The notes under the pieces are model-generated. The model saw only the letters and a program-made list of their open reading frames with translations, was not told the origin of the DNA and ran no database searches. Of a stretch of DNA of 64,000 bases, positions 25,371 through 36,403 are shown piece after piece (the stretch's first letter is position 1; every line of letters begins with the position of its first letter). Source of the stretch: Ascochyta rabiei (lineage: Eukaryota > Ascomycota > Dothideomycetes > Pleosporales > Didymellaceae); the NCBI RefSeq assembly GCF_004011695.2, contig NC_082410.1, positions 372,001 through 436,000 of the forward strand, written 5' to 3'. Position numbers and translations under genes: made by a program.

Positions 25371-26632
25371 CTAGGAATTGGCCGTCTTGGCATTGTTTAA
25401 GCGGCGCCGCTTGATCCCCTTTTCATCGTAAGCACTAAGAGAAAGGATGTTGACTTCTACGTCTACATTGGTCGCATAATCGACTTCTGGCTCTTCGCTG
25501 TTCGACGTATAACATGAGGAATCGTCTTGTACAATGATATCGCTTTCTGATGGGGGAAGATCCTAAGAATCAACCCACTCGTAACCTCTGCAATAGGCAT
25601 ATCTGCCGGGCACATAAGTCGTTGAAAGTCTGAAGAAATTATCTTTTTCCGGTATGCACTATCTGCAACACCATCCAGAAGCCAGACACGTTTCCGCGAG
25701 GTCCTCTGAACAGCCAATTTTAGCCTCGGCGGTGATTGTGTCACAGTGTCCGACGAAGACCAGTTGTATGTATCTGACGGCCTGAACGCAGAAGGTTTGC
25801 GCGGCAGTGACTTCGATAGTGAATTTAGATCCTGTTCGTCAGGTGAGACGTCTTGCGCGCATGTCGACCGGACAGCAAGGTACTGTTGTTCTGGGTAGAA
25901 GTCGATGGCTTTGCCTTTTGACTGGGCGCTCGCTGATCAGCCTGCCAGGGTGGTAACTGCTGAAGTTGCCCATCGCTGAGCATCGATGAAGTAGACGTAT
26001 GCAACTTCGCGTGCCACATGGCAACTGGTGTGAATTTCTGGTCCCAACCCTCAGTCATGTTGGGGCACTTGTGTACTTCTTTCAGCGCCTCGCTGCTGCA
26101 AGCGGTACTTGCGACAGCTTGCGCACTGCTGAGGTCTTTGCTTAGCTGGTCAAGTTCTTATCTGCTCTCTCGTGCTGCTGCTGCCTCCATCATGTTGGCC
26201 AGGGTGATCCACTGCCTCTTCTTGTAGTGCCATATTTTCTAGTGTATAAAGAACACCTCGTTCGTTCTGTCAAAGCACTTCCATGTTGCGTTGATTCGTT
26301 TCAGAATAGGGATACAATAACTGAGGAGGCAGAATGGACAGACTGTAAAGCCTTTGTCTGTGTTACCTGGGTGCAATCGGTAGCCGCAAATTGTCGACCC
26401 TGATCGCTCCGGTGATATCTGGATGCTCCGTGCTGCAGGGGTTTTCCCTATTTGACCATCTCGAAGGAACATAGCCAGGTACGCTGCTTTGCCAGCCAAC
26501 GTAGAGCTCATAGAGCGCCGTGCCATGCAGCGTTTGTGCCGCGGAGTGTGTGACAGAGATTTCTTGCAAGGTCAAATCATGCACTGTCGGAGGACACGCC
26601 TTAGCTACGTTTGGTGTCGGTGGATCTGTCAT
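25371..26632 (-). pseudogene. Broken fungal gene of unknown function (two nonsense codons, two frameshifts)
   Basis: Exon 1 (26632-26367, starting MTDPPTPNVAK) joins exon 2 through a good 46 bp intron (26366-26321, GTAACA donor, CTCAG acceptor). Exon 2 then reads INATWKCFDRTNEV, a stop TAG (26241-26239), KIWHYKKRQWITL, a stop TAA (26160-26158), and ELDQLSKDLSSAQAV onward. A one-base shift near 25,850-25,870 leads into VSPDEQDLNSLSKSL. Another, in a G5 run at 25552-25556, leads into SDIIVQDDSS and a Lys/Arg-rich C-terminus (GIKRRRLNNAK) ending at a TAG (25373-25371). About 400 codons in all. Both stops equal Gln codons with C-to-T at CpA. No domain is recognised. Sequencing error could explain the frameshifts but hardly all four lesions. 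Confidence 0.65.
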
Positions 26633-27041
26633 GGTGGAGTGAAGAGGCTGACAGCTGCACGCCTTGCTCTTGATGGATCCTAACCCAGTCGAGCGAATTT
26701 ATTGCAGACTTGGATACAAATGTGGGCGGAGGCCGAATTAATGATGGTCTGACAGCGTACTGAGACCGACATGATAACTCAAGCTTGTCAGCATGTTGCA
26801 TATTGCAGTACAGATGAGCGGTAAATGAGTGCTGAGAGTGGAGTGTAGCCAAGGCGATGGTGTCCAGGGCAAATTTGGGAACCTGGATTGTACTTGGTCA
26901 GTGCCATAGTTGCGCATCTGGGCGGTCACGGAGCCACCCCTGCACTTACGGGTGTAGCCCCCTCTCCACTCGCTTCACACGCAAAAGGCCCCAGACCTGG
27001 AAAGTGGTATCGTGCATTGCTCGGTCTACTTCTCAACGCAT
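26633..27041. other. Intergenic, nothing specific seen
   Basis: This 409 bp lies between the start of the broken gene and the stop of the dehydrogenase gene. No repeat or motif stands out. Confidence 0.4.
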
Positions 27042-28718
27042 CTACTGCCCTTGTAAAGGCTGCCCGTTACCGCCCATCGTGATGGTCTTCGTTGTCATGT
27101 ATTCCTCAATACCCAGCATACTACCCTCGCGGCCGAAGCCGGACTCCTTGACACCTCCAAACGGCGCCGCAGGGTCCGATATTAATCCAGTGTTCACACC
27201 AACCATACCGACTTCAAGCGCTTCAGCAACCCTGTACACCCTCTGAATGTCCCTGCTAAAGAAGTATCCTGCAAGGCCAACATCCGCCGCGTTTGCCAGC
27301 TTGACGACATCGGCTTCGGTGTCGAACTTGAAAAGACCAGCAACGGGGCCGAAGGTCTCCTCATGTGCGAGCTGCATGTCGGCTGTCATGTCGCGGATTA
27401 CTGTGGGCTGGTAGAAGGCGCTGCCCAGGTCTGGGAGCTTCTGTCCGCCAATGAGAACCTTGCCGCCGTTCTTCACAGCATCCTGTACATGGTCGTCCAC
27501 CTTCTTCGCAGCGCGGTCGTGGATGACGGGACCGTGGGTAACACCCTCCTCGAAACCTGCACCGACCTTGAAACCTTTGACCTTCTCGGTGAACTGCTCG
27601 GCAAACTGGTCGTAGATGCCAGATTGGACATATATTCTGTTGGCGCATACGCAAGTTTGGCCTGAAGAGCGGAACTTGGAGGCGATGGCGCCCGCTACCG
27701 CGGTCTCAAGGTCGGCATCGTCAAAGACAATGAAGGGGGCATTGCCGCCGAGCTCAAAAGACAGTTTCTTCAGAGTCGAAGAAGATTGCTTCATCAAGAG
27801 CTTTCCTACGCCGGTAGAGCCAGTGAAGGAGACCTTCTTGATGGTCTTGCTAGTTGTGATGGTCTCGCCCACCTCGGGCGTGTTCTCCATTGCTGTGACG
27901 AAGTTCACTACGCCTTTGGGAATGCCTGCGCGGTGTGCAAGCTCTGCGAGCGCTGCAGCTGTGAAGGGTGTTTCGCCAGGAGATTTTGCCACCACAGTAC
28001 AACCAGCGGCCAGCGCAGGTCCGATCTTACGGGTGATCATAGCAGCAGGGAAATTCCATGGTGTGATGAGTCCGCAAACACCGACTGGCTCCTTGATTGT
28101 AAAGACCCTGTTTGTACCCACGCTCGAGGGGATGGTGTTGCCGTACACCCTCGGCGCCTCCTCAGAGAACCACTCGAAAAAGCTGGCTGCGTACGAGACC
28201 TCGCCTTTTGCATCAGCCAACGGCTTGCCATTCTCCCATGTGATGAGCGTCGCAAGATCCTCAGCATTTTCAGTCATCAACTGGTACCACTTGCGCAGCA
28301 GACGTGAGCGCTCGCGGCCAGTCAATTTGCTGAACGAGGGCAGAGCGGCGGCGGCGGCAGCAATGGCAGCTTCGGTATCGGTGCGGTCCATCTCAGGCTG
28401 GGTGCCGATGAGCTTGCCGGTGGCGGGGTCATGGACCTCGAAGGTCTTGCCGGATTTGGCGCCTATCCATTCACCGTTGACATAGGTCTGGCTCTTGAGG
28501 AGAGATGGGTCCTTGAGCTGTGGGTCATATCAGCGCTGTTGCTGCTGTCTGGACACGGCTGGGACGAGAAACCGAGCACTTACGGCAGGCACGTTGTGGC
28601 CCATGTTGCTCGAGTATCTTCTTGACACGATTGCTAGGAGCGTCTGGCGTTGGAAGCTGCTTCTGCACGACGTCTGCTGGCGCGCGATAGAACGTGTTGC
28701 TGCTGCGAAGGAGCGCAT
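27042..28718 (-). CDS. Succinate-semialdehyde dehydrogenase, mitochondrial
   Basis: The enzyme oxidises succinate semialdehyde to succinate with NAD(P)+, the last step of the GABA shunt; yeast Uga2 is the reference member. Exon 1 is 28718-28584, the intron 28583-28518 (66 bp, GTAAGT donor) and exon 2 is 28517-27042, giving 536 residues. ALDH hallmarks are present: TPWNFP near 197, SFTGSTGVG near 275-283, catalytic Glu in FELGG near 300 and catalytic Cys in GQTCVCANR near 334. The N-terminus (MRSFAAATRSIARQQ, then SRRYSSN) is Arg/Ser-rich without acids and looks like a mitochondrial presequence. A second in-frame Met follows at MGHNVPA and could give a cytosolic form. Other ALDH substrates cannot be excluded from sequence, but overall similarity to SSADH is strong. 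Confidence 0.92.
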
Positions 28719-29398
28719 TGTGAAATGGACAGCAGAGTGAATTGCTGGACGACGGAGCGAGATGACTGGTAGGATAGGCCTCGGTCCGATAGAAAGTACG
28801 TCAACAACTCGTCGGCTCGCCGCCGAGTGCCAGGCAAGACAGAGCTGGAAATAGTGCGGAGATTGACGTAGGACGTAGGACGTAGGGCCAAGGGTGAAGC
28901 TATGGCCAATCGGTCGTCGGTTGTCTGGCGGGGTGCCTCCAGCGCTTCAGCAAGCTTCAAGCTTCACGACAAGACTATACAGTACGGAGGAAGGAACACG
29001 ATCATGGGAAGAGCGCGAGGGCTTGCAGCAGCTTTGAGGGTGAAGTTATGAACGTTTTGCGTCGGCCAACGGCATCGAGAGTGGATTGCCTCGACATGCT
29101 GCGCGTCTACAGCGCGTTTGGAGCGTCAGCAGCGTCTATCACAGCAACGATGCAAGTTGCAAACAAACGGACAGCGATAGAAGACATGAGGTTCGACTTC
29201 GTACGTAAATGGTATCGGAAGAACAATCATTGCAGACCGAGAACCGCAAGCAGTACTTTACTAAGATCACAATCACAATAACCACCTGTCACAACCACCA
29301 CGCCCATCCGCCCTTGGCCTTGTAAAAGCCTGTATAATACCCAGCAGCGGACCTGATTGTTCATCAGCATTCAGTCTTGCGTGGTGCTCTCGGGATAA
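28719..29398. promoter_or_regulatory. Upstream region of the dehydrogenase gene
   Basis: This 680 bp is upstream of the SSADH start. A short tandem GTAGGACGTAGGACGTAGGGC lies near 28,867-28,890. No TATA box is obvious. The far end borders the 3' end of the small gene at 29399-29659. Confidence 0.4.
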
Positions 29399-29659
29399 TC
29401 ACGCAGCTTTCCTCTCTGCGTCCTTGGCCTTGTACCACTCCTTCCACCTCTCTTTCTCACTCAGGGTAGCATCGCGCCACTTTTCCTGTCCAGCCACTGG
29501 AGGGGTGCATCGTGCGCGCAGTCTCTCACGCCAAAACGAATCCTTCTTCGCTGTCGTCTTGGTTGTGGTGGTTGGCAAGGAAAAGCTGCGGGTCAGCTTC
29601 GGAGGCTCGACCCTATCAATGAGGGAGGTTGTTGATGTTGTGGCTGTTGGTGGGTTCAT
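29399..29659 (-). CDS. Small hypothetical protein
   Basis: The open frame is 86 residues, starting at the ATG at 29659 (MNPPTATTST); the frame extends four codons upstream without an ATG. It has a Thr/Ser/Pro-rich N-terminal half (PKLTRSFSLPTTTTKTT) and a charged, Trp-containing C-terminal half (KDSFWRERLRARC, then EKERWKEWYKAKDAERKAA) that should be helical. It has no signal peptide. It sits between SSADH and the aminotransferase on the same strand. The patterned Trp/charge content argues for a real protein, but there is no family match I can name. Confidence 0.4.
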   Translation of the reverse strand: MNPPTATTSTTSLIDRVEPPKLTRSFSLPTTTTKTTAKKDSFWRERLRARCTPPVAGQEKWRDATLSEKERWKEWYKAKDAERKAA

Positions 29660-29961
29660 CGCAGCGGTCAAGTTGCAAGAAACTGTCCATGTATCACACT
29701 CGAGATTATCGCTTGTCTTTATGATTGTCAGGCAGCATCCGGTCAGGCATAGCCTTGTGGCTTGTACTTGGCCCCACTACGGAGGGTTCATGCACAGCCA
29801 ACACCGATCGCACGCCGCGTGAGGCTTGGGCAAAGATGCATACTGGCCGAGGCCTTGCACAGCCAACATTGACAATAGTCGAACAAGGGAGGGTTGTCAA
29901 GGATTACCCGCAATGCTTTTCGATTGTACATGGAATCCCAGTTGCGTCAGGCCAGCAACAG
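29660..29961. other. Intergenic, nothing specific seen
   Basis: This 302 bp separates the small hypothetical gene from the aminotransferase stop codon. No repeats or clear signals are seen. Confidence 0.35.
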
Positions 29962-31216
29962 TCACTCAGCTAAATCTACGTCGTCTAGACTCTTTCTGAT
30001 AAATTTCGACGTCTCTTCCAGACCCTTCTGAACAATGTCTGTCTCGTTCACAAAACCGACCCTGACATAACCCTTGAATTCTTCGCCGAAGCTATGAGAC
30101 CCAGGCACAAACAGTACGCCTGTCTTGTCGAGCAGCTTCTTGCAGAAATCGACCGAATCTACAGGCTTGCCTTCTCTGTGGATCTTGATGAAAGCTGTCG
30201 TGCCTGCCACGGGCTTCACCCACTCGCACTCGTCTTCGTTCTTTATCATGAACCTCTCGAGGAGCGCTAGGTTCGTCTTGGCAAGCTGGATGTTGCGAGC
30301 CAGCAGACCATGTACGGTAGCTGGGCTCAGAGCGTAGGCTGCGACTTGCTCATCAAGTCCAGACACGGAGATTGTCGTGTAGTGTCGTGCAGAGGCAATC
30401 TTTTCGATGATGTCAGAGTTGCGGGACGCGATCCATCCCACACGTATACCAGCGAGGGAGTATGCCTTGGACAGGGAGCCTGTTACGATTACGTTCTTGT
30501 AGTCCATGGAGAGTAGTGATGGGGGAAACTCGTTATCGATGGGGCTGATGGAATGGAAGATGGGCCGATAAACTTCATCGGCGAGGATCGTGATGTCGTG
30601 CTCTCTAGCTATGGCCACGAGCTGCTCGAGGAAGGACCTGGCCAGGATGGCTCCCGTCGGGTTGTTGGGGTTGTTGATGACGATGAGTTTCGTGTTTGTC
30701 TTGATGAGTGATTTCAAGTCTTCCAGGTCAGGTATCCAATGCTTCTCAGCCTGGGCCTTCCACAGGTCGACGTCTGCACCCAACGATCTGGGGACATCGT
30801 ACAAGGACTGATAGGTGGGATAGTGGCAGATGACATGGTCGCCCTTGCCGACCAAGGCATATGCTGTCAGGTAGTTGGCCTGGATAGCACCGGGGGTGGT
30901 GAGGATGTTGTCCGGGCTCAGGGGTGAAGCGACTTTGGCTGAGTATAGCCGGGCCAGGTTGGACCTCAAGTCCTGCGCGCCTCGAATGGCGCCGTAGGTG
31001 AGTGCTCGGTCAGTTCTTAAGATTTGGCTGGTTTTGTCGTCGGATATTTGTCGTAGCTGGTCGATGGAGACGGAGGCGCAACAGGTTTCAGCGACGTTGT
31101 ATTTGCATTGGTGCTCGTAGGCGTCCATCCACTACAGGTGTTAGTTTGGCTTGTCGTCGAGGACCAATGCGGGGGAGACGCACGGACTCGACGGCGAATT
31201 CTGTAAGGTTGACCAT
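29962..31216 (-). CDS. PLP-dependent aminotransferase, class I/II
   Basis: Fold type I aminotransferase. Exon 1 is 31216-31184 (MVNLTEFAVES), the intron 31183-31132 (52 bp, GTGCGT donor, AACTAAC branch, TAG acceptor) and exon 2 is 31131-29962, giving 400 residues. The tiny first exon is supported because it restores the VES-WMDAYE block typical of the family. Visible hallmarks are NNPNNPTG near 164-171, the ADEVY block near 195, and the PLP lysine in GSLSKAYSLAG at about 233, followed by an Arg-containing RVGW. Fungal relatives are often labelled capreomycidine synthase-like or aspartate aminotransferase-like, and the true amino donor is unknown. The gene is divergent from the ABC transporter across 729 bp. 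Confidence 0.88.
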
Positions 31217-31945
31217 GTTGAGTACTTGATTGGTGACGGAGCAGAGAGAGGCGGAAGAGCAACACCGGGCCTGGGTGATGGGTATGTTGGTTTCCACGTC
31301 GGTCTGTCCAGACGGCCAGATGATTTCGACTTAGTGACTTTGAATGGCATATTAGGGCGCAGCGCACATGGTGGAGCCTGTTGTGCGCTAGCCCAACACG
31401 GACAGCAGCAGCAGCCATCGAGCTAGGCGCGCGGAGCAAGTCCAGAATCCAGATGTCCAGGCGATCGCGTGCCTCCAGAATCCAGATGCTGCGTGGTGCA
31501 TCATCTGGAGCCATGGTCTGTTGGAAGCTCCAGGACTCGCGGTCTCCCTGGCGTACACACCGTCCAGTTCCAGCAGGGCCCTGCAGACGCCCCAATGCCC
31601 CAACGCCCAAACGCCCGGTCGATGGACGATGGCGCGCGTGCCTCGGCTGAGGCACCTGGTGGCCTCTGTGCCGTGCGCGCCCAGCCGCCAGCCTCCCCAA
31701 GTCTCCAAGTGCACGGTTCCAGCAAGCGTCATTGGACGATGGGTACCTGGACTGCACCTGTCTGGCCACCTGGACTGCACCTCGACTCTCTGCGTTTGTG
31801 TTTGCGGTTCTGCGAGCTTTCCTCTTCCTGTATCGCTCTTTGTCGCTCCTTCCCTCTGCGTCTACGTGGTGTGTCGACATTGCGGGAGCTCGACTCAAGC
31901 CCGCGTGGAGCTGCCAGGCCGCCGCGCCACCTGCACACCTAGACA
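31217..31945. promoter_or_regulatory. Divergent promoter between aminotransferase and ABC transporter
   Basis: The + strand is CT-rich toward the transporter (for example 31,800-31,860), typical of fungal promoters. The interval is open in several frames because of composition, but I find no coding support. Two near copies of CCTGGACTGCACCT occur near 31,746 and 31,770. Confidence 0.45.
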
Positions 31946-34900
31946 ATGCGCCCAACACCATGGACGGCCTCGCTGATGACGCTACTGGCACTCGCGGGGC
32001 CCTCTACAGCATACAAGGCGCACGCAAACCACTCGGTCGCTGAGACGCCCGATGCGCTCTTCTCCCTCTACGGCGACCGCCCTGACGGCTGCCCGCCATG
32101 CTTCAACTGCAACCTCGACGACTTCAAGTGCCAGCAGTTCGCCGAGTGCAGCAAGGCCAACGGGCGCTGTAGCTGTCCGCCCGGCTTTGGTGGCGAGGAC
32201 TGCTCGGAGCCGCTGTGTGGCTCGCTGCCCAAAGGCAAAGACCGGTCGCCCAGAGGAGGCGAGCAAGAGTGCCAGTGTGACGACGGTTGGGCGGGCATCA
32301 ACTGCAACGTCTGCCAGACCAACGATGCCTGCAACGCCATGATGCCCGACGGCGAGGGCGGGGTCTGCTACAAGGACGGACAGCTCGTCAAGGAGAACTT
32401 CCAGATCTGCGACATCACCAACAAGAAGATCCTCGACCAGTTGAAGGAGAAGAAGCCGCAGGCCACCTTCTCTTGCAACGCAGACACGGAAGAGTGCAAC
32501 TTCCAATGTAAGCCACCAGTGCGCGCATCGCAACGAGCACACAGCTAACGACGGCAGTCTGGGTCGACCAGCGCGAATCCTTCTACTGCGCCCTCGACAC
32601 CTGTACCTCCGACTGGGCAGCCGACTCTGATCGCAACACAACCCGATACCGATGCGAGAACATCGAGTGCGCCTGTGTACCGGACCGGATGCTCTGTGGC
32701 GAGGCTGGCTCTATCGACATCGGCGACTTCTTGAAGGAGTCCATTCGCGGCCCGGCCGAGTTCAAGTCGATTGCTTCGGAGCGAAGCGGCGAGTCTGGCA
32801 GCTCCTTTTCGGAGCCTGCCATGAACGACCTCATCTCGAGCATCTTTGGCGACGAGAGCATTCTGCTCAAGTGCGACACGGGCGAGTGTCTGTACCAGAA
32901 CCAGGTCCCCGGCTATGAGCGACCCATCAAGAAGATCAATACCCCACTGATCGCTGGAGTCATTGCGGCCGTCGCTCTGTTCATTGTTGCAGCCATCCTT
33001 GCGATCTGGTACCTCACGCACCGCGCCGACAGGAACAAGTACGGGCCTATTCACCTGTCTGACGACGAAGAGGACGACAACGCCAAGCTGCTTGCAGACC
33101 ACAAGCCCGCTGCGTTGATGTTCGAGAACGTCGCCTACAACCTCAAGGGCAAGCAGATCCTGTCGGGCATCTCTGGCGCAGTCCATCCCGGAGAGCTGTT
33201 GGCCATCATGGGAGCATCAGGTGCTGGTAAGACTACGTTTCTGGACATTCTGGCACGAAAGAACAAGATTGGCGCTACCAGTGGCGACTTCTATCTGAAC
33301 GGCGAAAAGATTCGCGACGAAGAGTTCCGCAACGTAATCGGCTTCGTTGACCAGGAAGACACGCTACTGCCCACGCTTACTGTCCACGAGACAATCCTCG
33401 ATTCTGCTTTGCTGCGCCTGCCCAAGGAAATGAGCCGCGCCTACAAGGAACAGAAAGTCGAAGATGTTGAACGTCAGCTGGGTATCTATCACATCCGCAA
33501 CCAGCCAATTGGCTCTGAGGAGACCGGTCGTGGTATCTCCGGCGGCGAGAAACGCCGCGTTGGCATCGCCTGTGAACTTGTAACTTCTCCCAGCATTCTC
33601 TTCCTGGACGAGCCGACCAGTGGTCTGGATGCGTTCAACGCTTTCAATGTCATCGAATGCCTCACCTCCCTGGTCAAGAACTACAACCGAACTGTGGTCT
33701 TCACCATCCATCAGCCGAGATCAAACATTGTTGCTCTGTTCGACCGATTGGTGCTTCTCGCAAAAGGCAGAGCTGTGTACTCTGGACCCTTTGACAGCTG
33801 CCAGGCCTACTTCGATAACATCGGCTACACGTGCCCACCCGGTTTCAACATTGCTGACTACCTGGTCGATCTCACTATGCATGCCAGTGCCGTGCATCGT
33901 CCCATCGATGAAGACAGCTCTCTGTTCACCAGAGATGGTGTGTACACGAGCGCAAGCAGTGCCATTGCAGTCAAGTCGATACCCAGCGTCACCAACATGA
34001 GTGTGAGCGAGCTAGCTACGAGCCCAACCAACTCTAGCATTCGACCCAAGGGCAAGCGGAGAACCTCGATTAAGCAGCAGCAAGAGCGCGAGCTCTTCAC
34101 GCGAAAGAAGAGCTCTGTCCCTGTAGATGGTACGATGTCCCCCAAGACCGATGACGAAGGCCCCTTTGATCGTCAAGAGGCTGTCAAGGCACAGTGGCTA
34201 AAACTTTCGCGTCAACAAGGTGCACCGCCGGCTCAGATTCTCGAGGGTCTCGACGAGCTGCCTCCGCCTGCGGACGGGGGCACAGGAACCAACCTGGACG
34301 CTCTCATCACTGCCTACGCGACATCGGACGTTGCCGCCGGCCTTCACCAAGACATCAGCAGCTCGGTCGCCAGCGCCAACGAAGCCAACGGCGCGAACGG
34401 TCATGCGGAAACGAATGGTTTCATTGTGGCTGGCAAGCTCAAGGGGTACCGCAAGGTTGGTCTCGTGGGTCAGTTTATGATCCTATCGAGGCGCACCTGG
34501 CGCAACCTGTACCGCAACCCGATGCTGATGTTGACGCACTACGCCATCGCGATTGTGCTTGCTGTCTTCTTGGGCTTCCTCTTCTACGGTCTCAGCGACG
34601 ACATCAAGGGCTTCCAGAACCGCCTCGGGCTCTTTGTGTTTGTGCTGGCGCTCTTTGCGTTCAGCAGCTTGACAATCCTCACCGTCTTCGCCCCAGAGAG
34701 GCTGCTCTTTACGCGTGAGCGGGCCAAGGGGTATTACTCTCCGCCGTCGTACTTTGCCGCCAAGGTGTTGTTCGACATCATTCCGCTGCGTCTTCTCCCG
34801 CCCATCATTCTCGGCATCATTGTGTACCCGATGACGGGCCTGATCCCTGCGTGGCCCAACTTCCTCAAGTTCATTCTGTTCCTGGTCTTGTTCAACCTTT

Positions 34901-35345
34901 CGGCGGCGGCCATCTTCCTGTTCATCGGTACCGTGTTCCGCAACTCCGGCGTGGCGAACCTGGTGGGCGTGCTCGTGATGCTTTTCAGCCTGCTCTTCTC
35001 TGGCTTCTTCCTGAACAAGGAGAGCATCCCGCCGCTTGCCAAGTGGCTGCAATCGGTGAGTGTCTGTTCTGTGTGCGAGAAGAGGCAAGCCGCTAACGAG
35101 TTGACTAGCTATCCATCTTCCACTACGCGTTTGAAGGGCTCATTGTCAACGAAGTCAAGTATCTGTCGCTCGTGGACCACAAGTACGGCATCGACATTGA
35201 AGTGCCGGGGTCAGCGATCCTGAGCTCGTTTGGGTTCGATGTGATGGCGTTGTGGAAGGATTGCGTTGGGTTGGGGGTGTTTGCGGGGGCGTTTGTGGTT
35301 CTGGCGTACCTTGCCATGCACCTGTTGCTTGTAGAGAAGAGGTAG
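31946..35345 (+). CDS. Adp1-like ABCG half-transporter with Cys-rich luminal domain
   Basis: Exons are 31946-32507, 32558-35055 and 35109-35345, with introns of 50 bp (GTAAGC, GCTAAC branch) and 53 bp (GTGAGT, GCTAAC branch), giving 1098 residues. A signal peptide (about 1-22) precedes a Cys-rich EGF-like region (about 50-185, including [12 protein letters not shown]). A membrane helix near 318-340 ([20 protein letters not shown]) leads to a cytosolic ABC domain: Walker [10 protein letters not shown] near 405-413, signature ISGGEKRR near 515, Walker [13 protein letters not shown] near 533. A Ser-rich linker (about 645-700) precedes the ABC2 membrane domain from about 825 to the end. Order and length match yeast Adp1 (about 1050 residues). 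Substrate unknown; a half-transporter is expected to dimerise. Confidence 0.92.
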
Positions 35346-35513
35346 TGCAGTGCAGTGCGGTGAGGACCGAGGGCTGCATGGCTGTGTGTGTTGTCCGTTG
35401 TCTATATCTGTACACATGGACGGTGGTAGTGCAGGGGAGGGCGATTCGTGACCTCCAAGGTCTGGGCGAGTAGCATGTATCTACAACCTTGTGAAGGCAG
35501 GGCTTGCAAAGTC

Positions 35514-35907
35514 GGTGTTGTTGTTGTTGGTGTTGTTGGTGTTGTTGGTGTTGTTGGTGTTGTTGGTGTTGTTGGTGTTGTTGGTGTTGTTGGTGTTGTT
35601 GGTGTTGTTGGTGTTGTTGGTGTTGTTGGTGTTGTTGGTGTTGTTGGTGTTGTTGGTGTTGTTGGTGTTGTTGGTGTTGGTGTTGTTGTCGTTGTCGTTG
35701 TTGTTGTCGTTGTCGTTGTTGTTGTCGTTGTCGTTGTTGTTGTCGTTGTCGTTGTTGTTGTCGTTGTCGTTGTTGTTGTTGTCGTTGTCGTTGTTGTTGT
35801 CGTTGTCGTTGTTGTTGTCGTTGTCGTTGTTGTTGTCGTTGTCGTTGTCGTTGTTGTTGTCGTTGTCGTTGTTGTTGTTGTCGTTGTCGTTGTTGTTGTC
35901 GTTGTTG
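35514..35907. repeat. GTT/GTC-rich minisatellite, ~394 bp
   Basis: The left part (to about 35,680) is a tandem nonamer GTTGTTGGT. The right part is a mix of TTGTTGTCG and TTGTCG units giving a 15 bp higher-order period. All unit lengths are multiples of three, so every frame stays open and long homopolymer-rich frames on both strands are artefacts. It lies about 170 bp after the ABC transporter stop and about 500 bp before the CDK start, so it may fall in the kinase promoter or 5' UTR. Confidence 0.95.
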
Positions 35908-36403
35908 CTCCTGCCGGCATGCACCGTGAGCGTGGGTGCTGTGCAAACGCCTGGGCAGGCCCCACCACCGCCAGCCCCACCACCGCCGTGGACAGCGACT
36001 CAGACCCTGGCAGGCAGCCGGTCCGCACCCACCACGACGCCGTCTGCTCGCTGATCCACCGCCATTTGTAGTTTTGTACCCCCACCACGCCCATCTCTCT
36101 AGGCACACCGCACACACTCCCACCACGGCGTCCTCTGCCCCCGCCCCCGACCCGCCGTCCACACAGACACCGCCCCTGCCGCCGCCGCCCTCGCCATCCC
36201 CACCGCCCCTTCTGCGCATCGCCCGCCAGATCACGACTGCGGGCGCCGAGCTTTGGAAGTACACCGACCGCCCGCCGCCCGGCAGCCTCCAGCCCGCCAT
36301 CGCCGGCTCCTTGGCCCTCCCCTTCCGCACCGAGTCGTCCATTTCCGTGCGCAACCTAGGCGACAGCGACCCCCACGGCGCGCCCACCCGCCACGCCAGC
36401 ACA
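35908..36403. promoter_or_regulatory. Upstream region of the Pho85-like kinase
   Basis: This C-rich tract (CCACC, CCGCC and CCCCACC runs) lies between the minisatellite and the kinase ATG. The frame of the first kinase exon stays open through it back to 35936, but the translated sequence is Pro/Arg/His-rich low complexity and kinases of this family start just before the GEGTYA block. I therefore treat it as untranslated. Confidence 0.45.

Noticed and set aside
27616..28485. Plus-strand frame of 289 codons
   Set aside because: Antisense shadow of the well-supported SSADH gene.
31017..31991. Minus-strand 324-codon frame across the aminotransferase/ABC promoter
   Set aside because: It overlaps the aminotransferase exon in another frame and crosses the divergent promoter; the composition is Arg/His/Ser without domains.
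34483..35088. Minus-strand 201-codon frame, charged and His-rich
   Set aside because: Antisense shadow of the ABC transporter membrane domain.
35936..36403. In-frame upstream extension of the kinase
   Set aside because: The sequence is Pro/His/Arg low complexity and Pho85-type kinases start a few residues before the Gly loop; the ATG at 36404 fits. An N-terminal extension cannot be fully excluded without transcripts.
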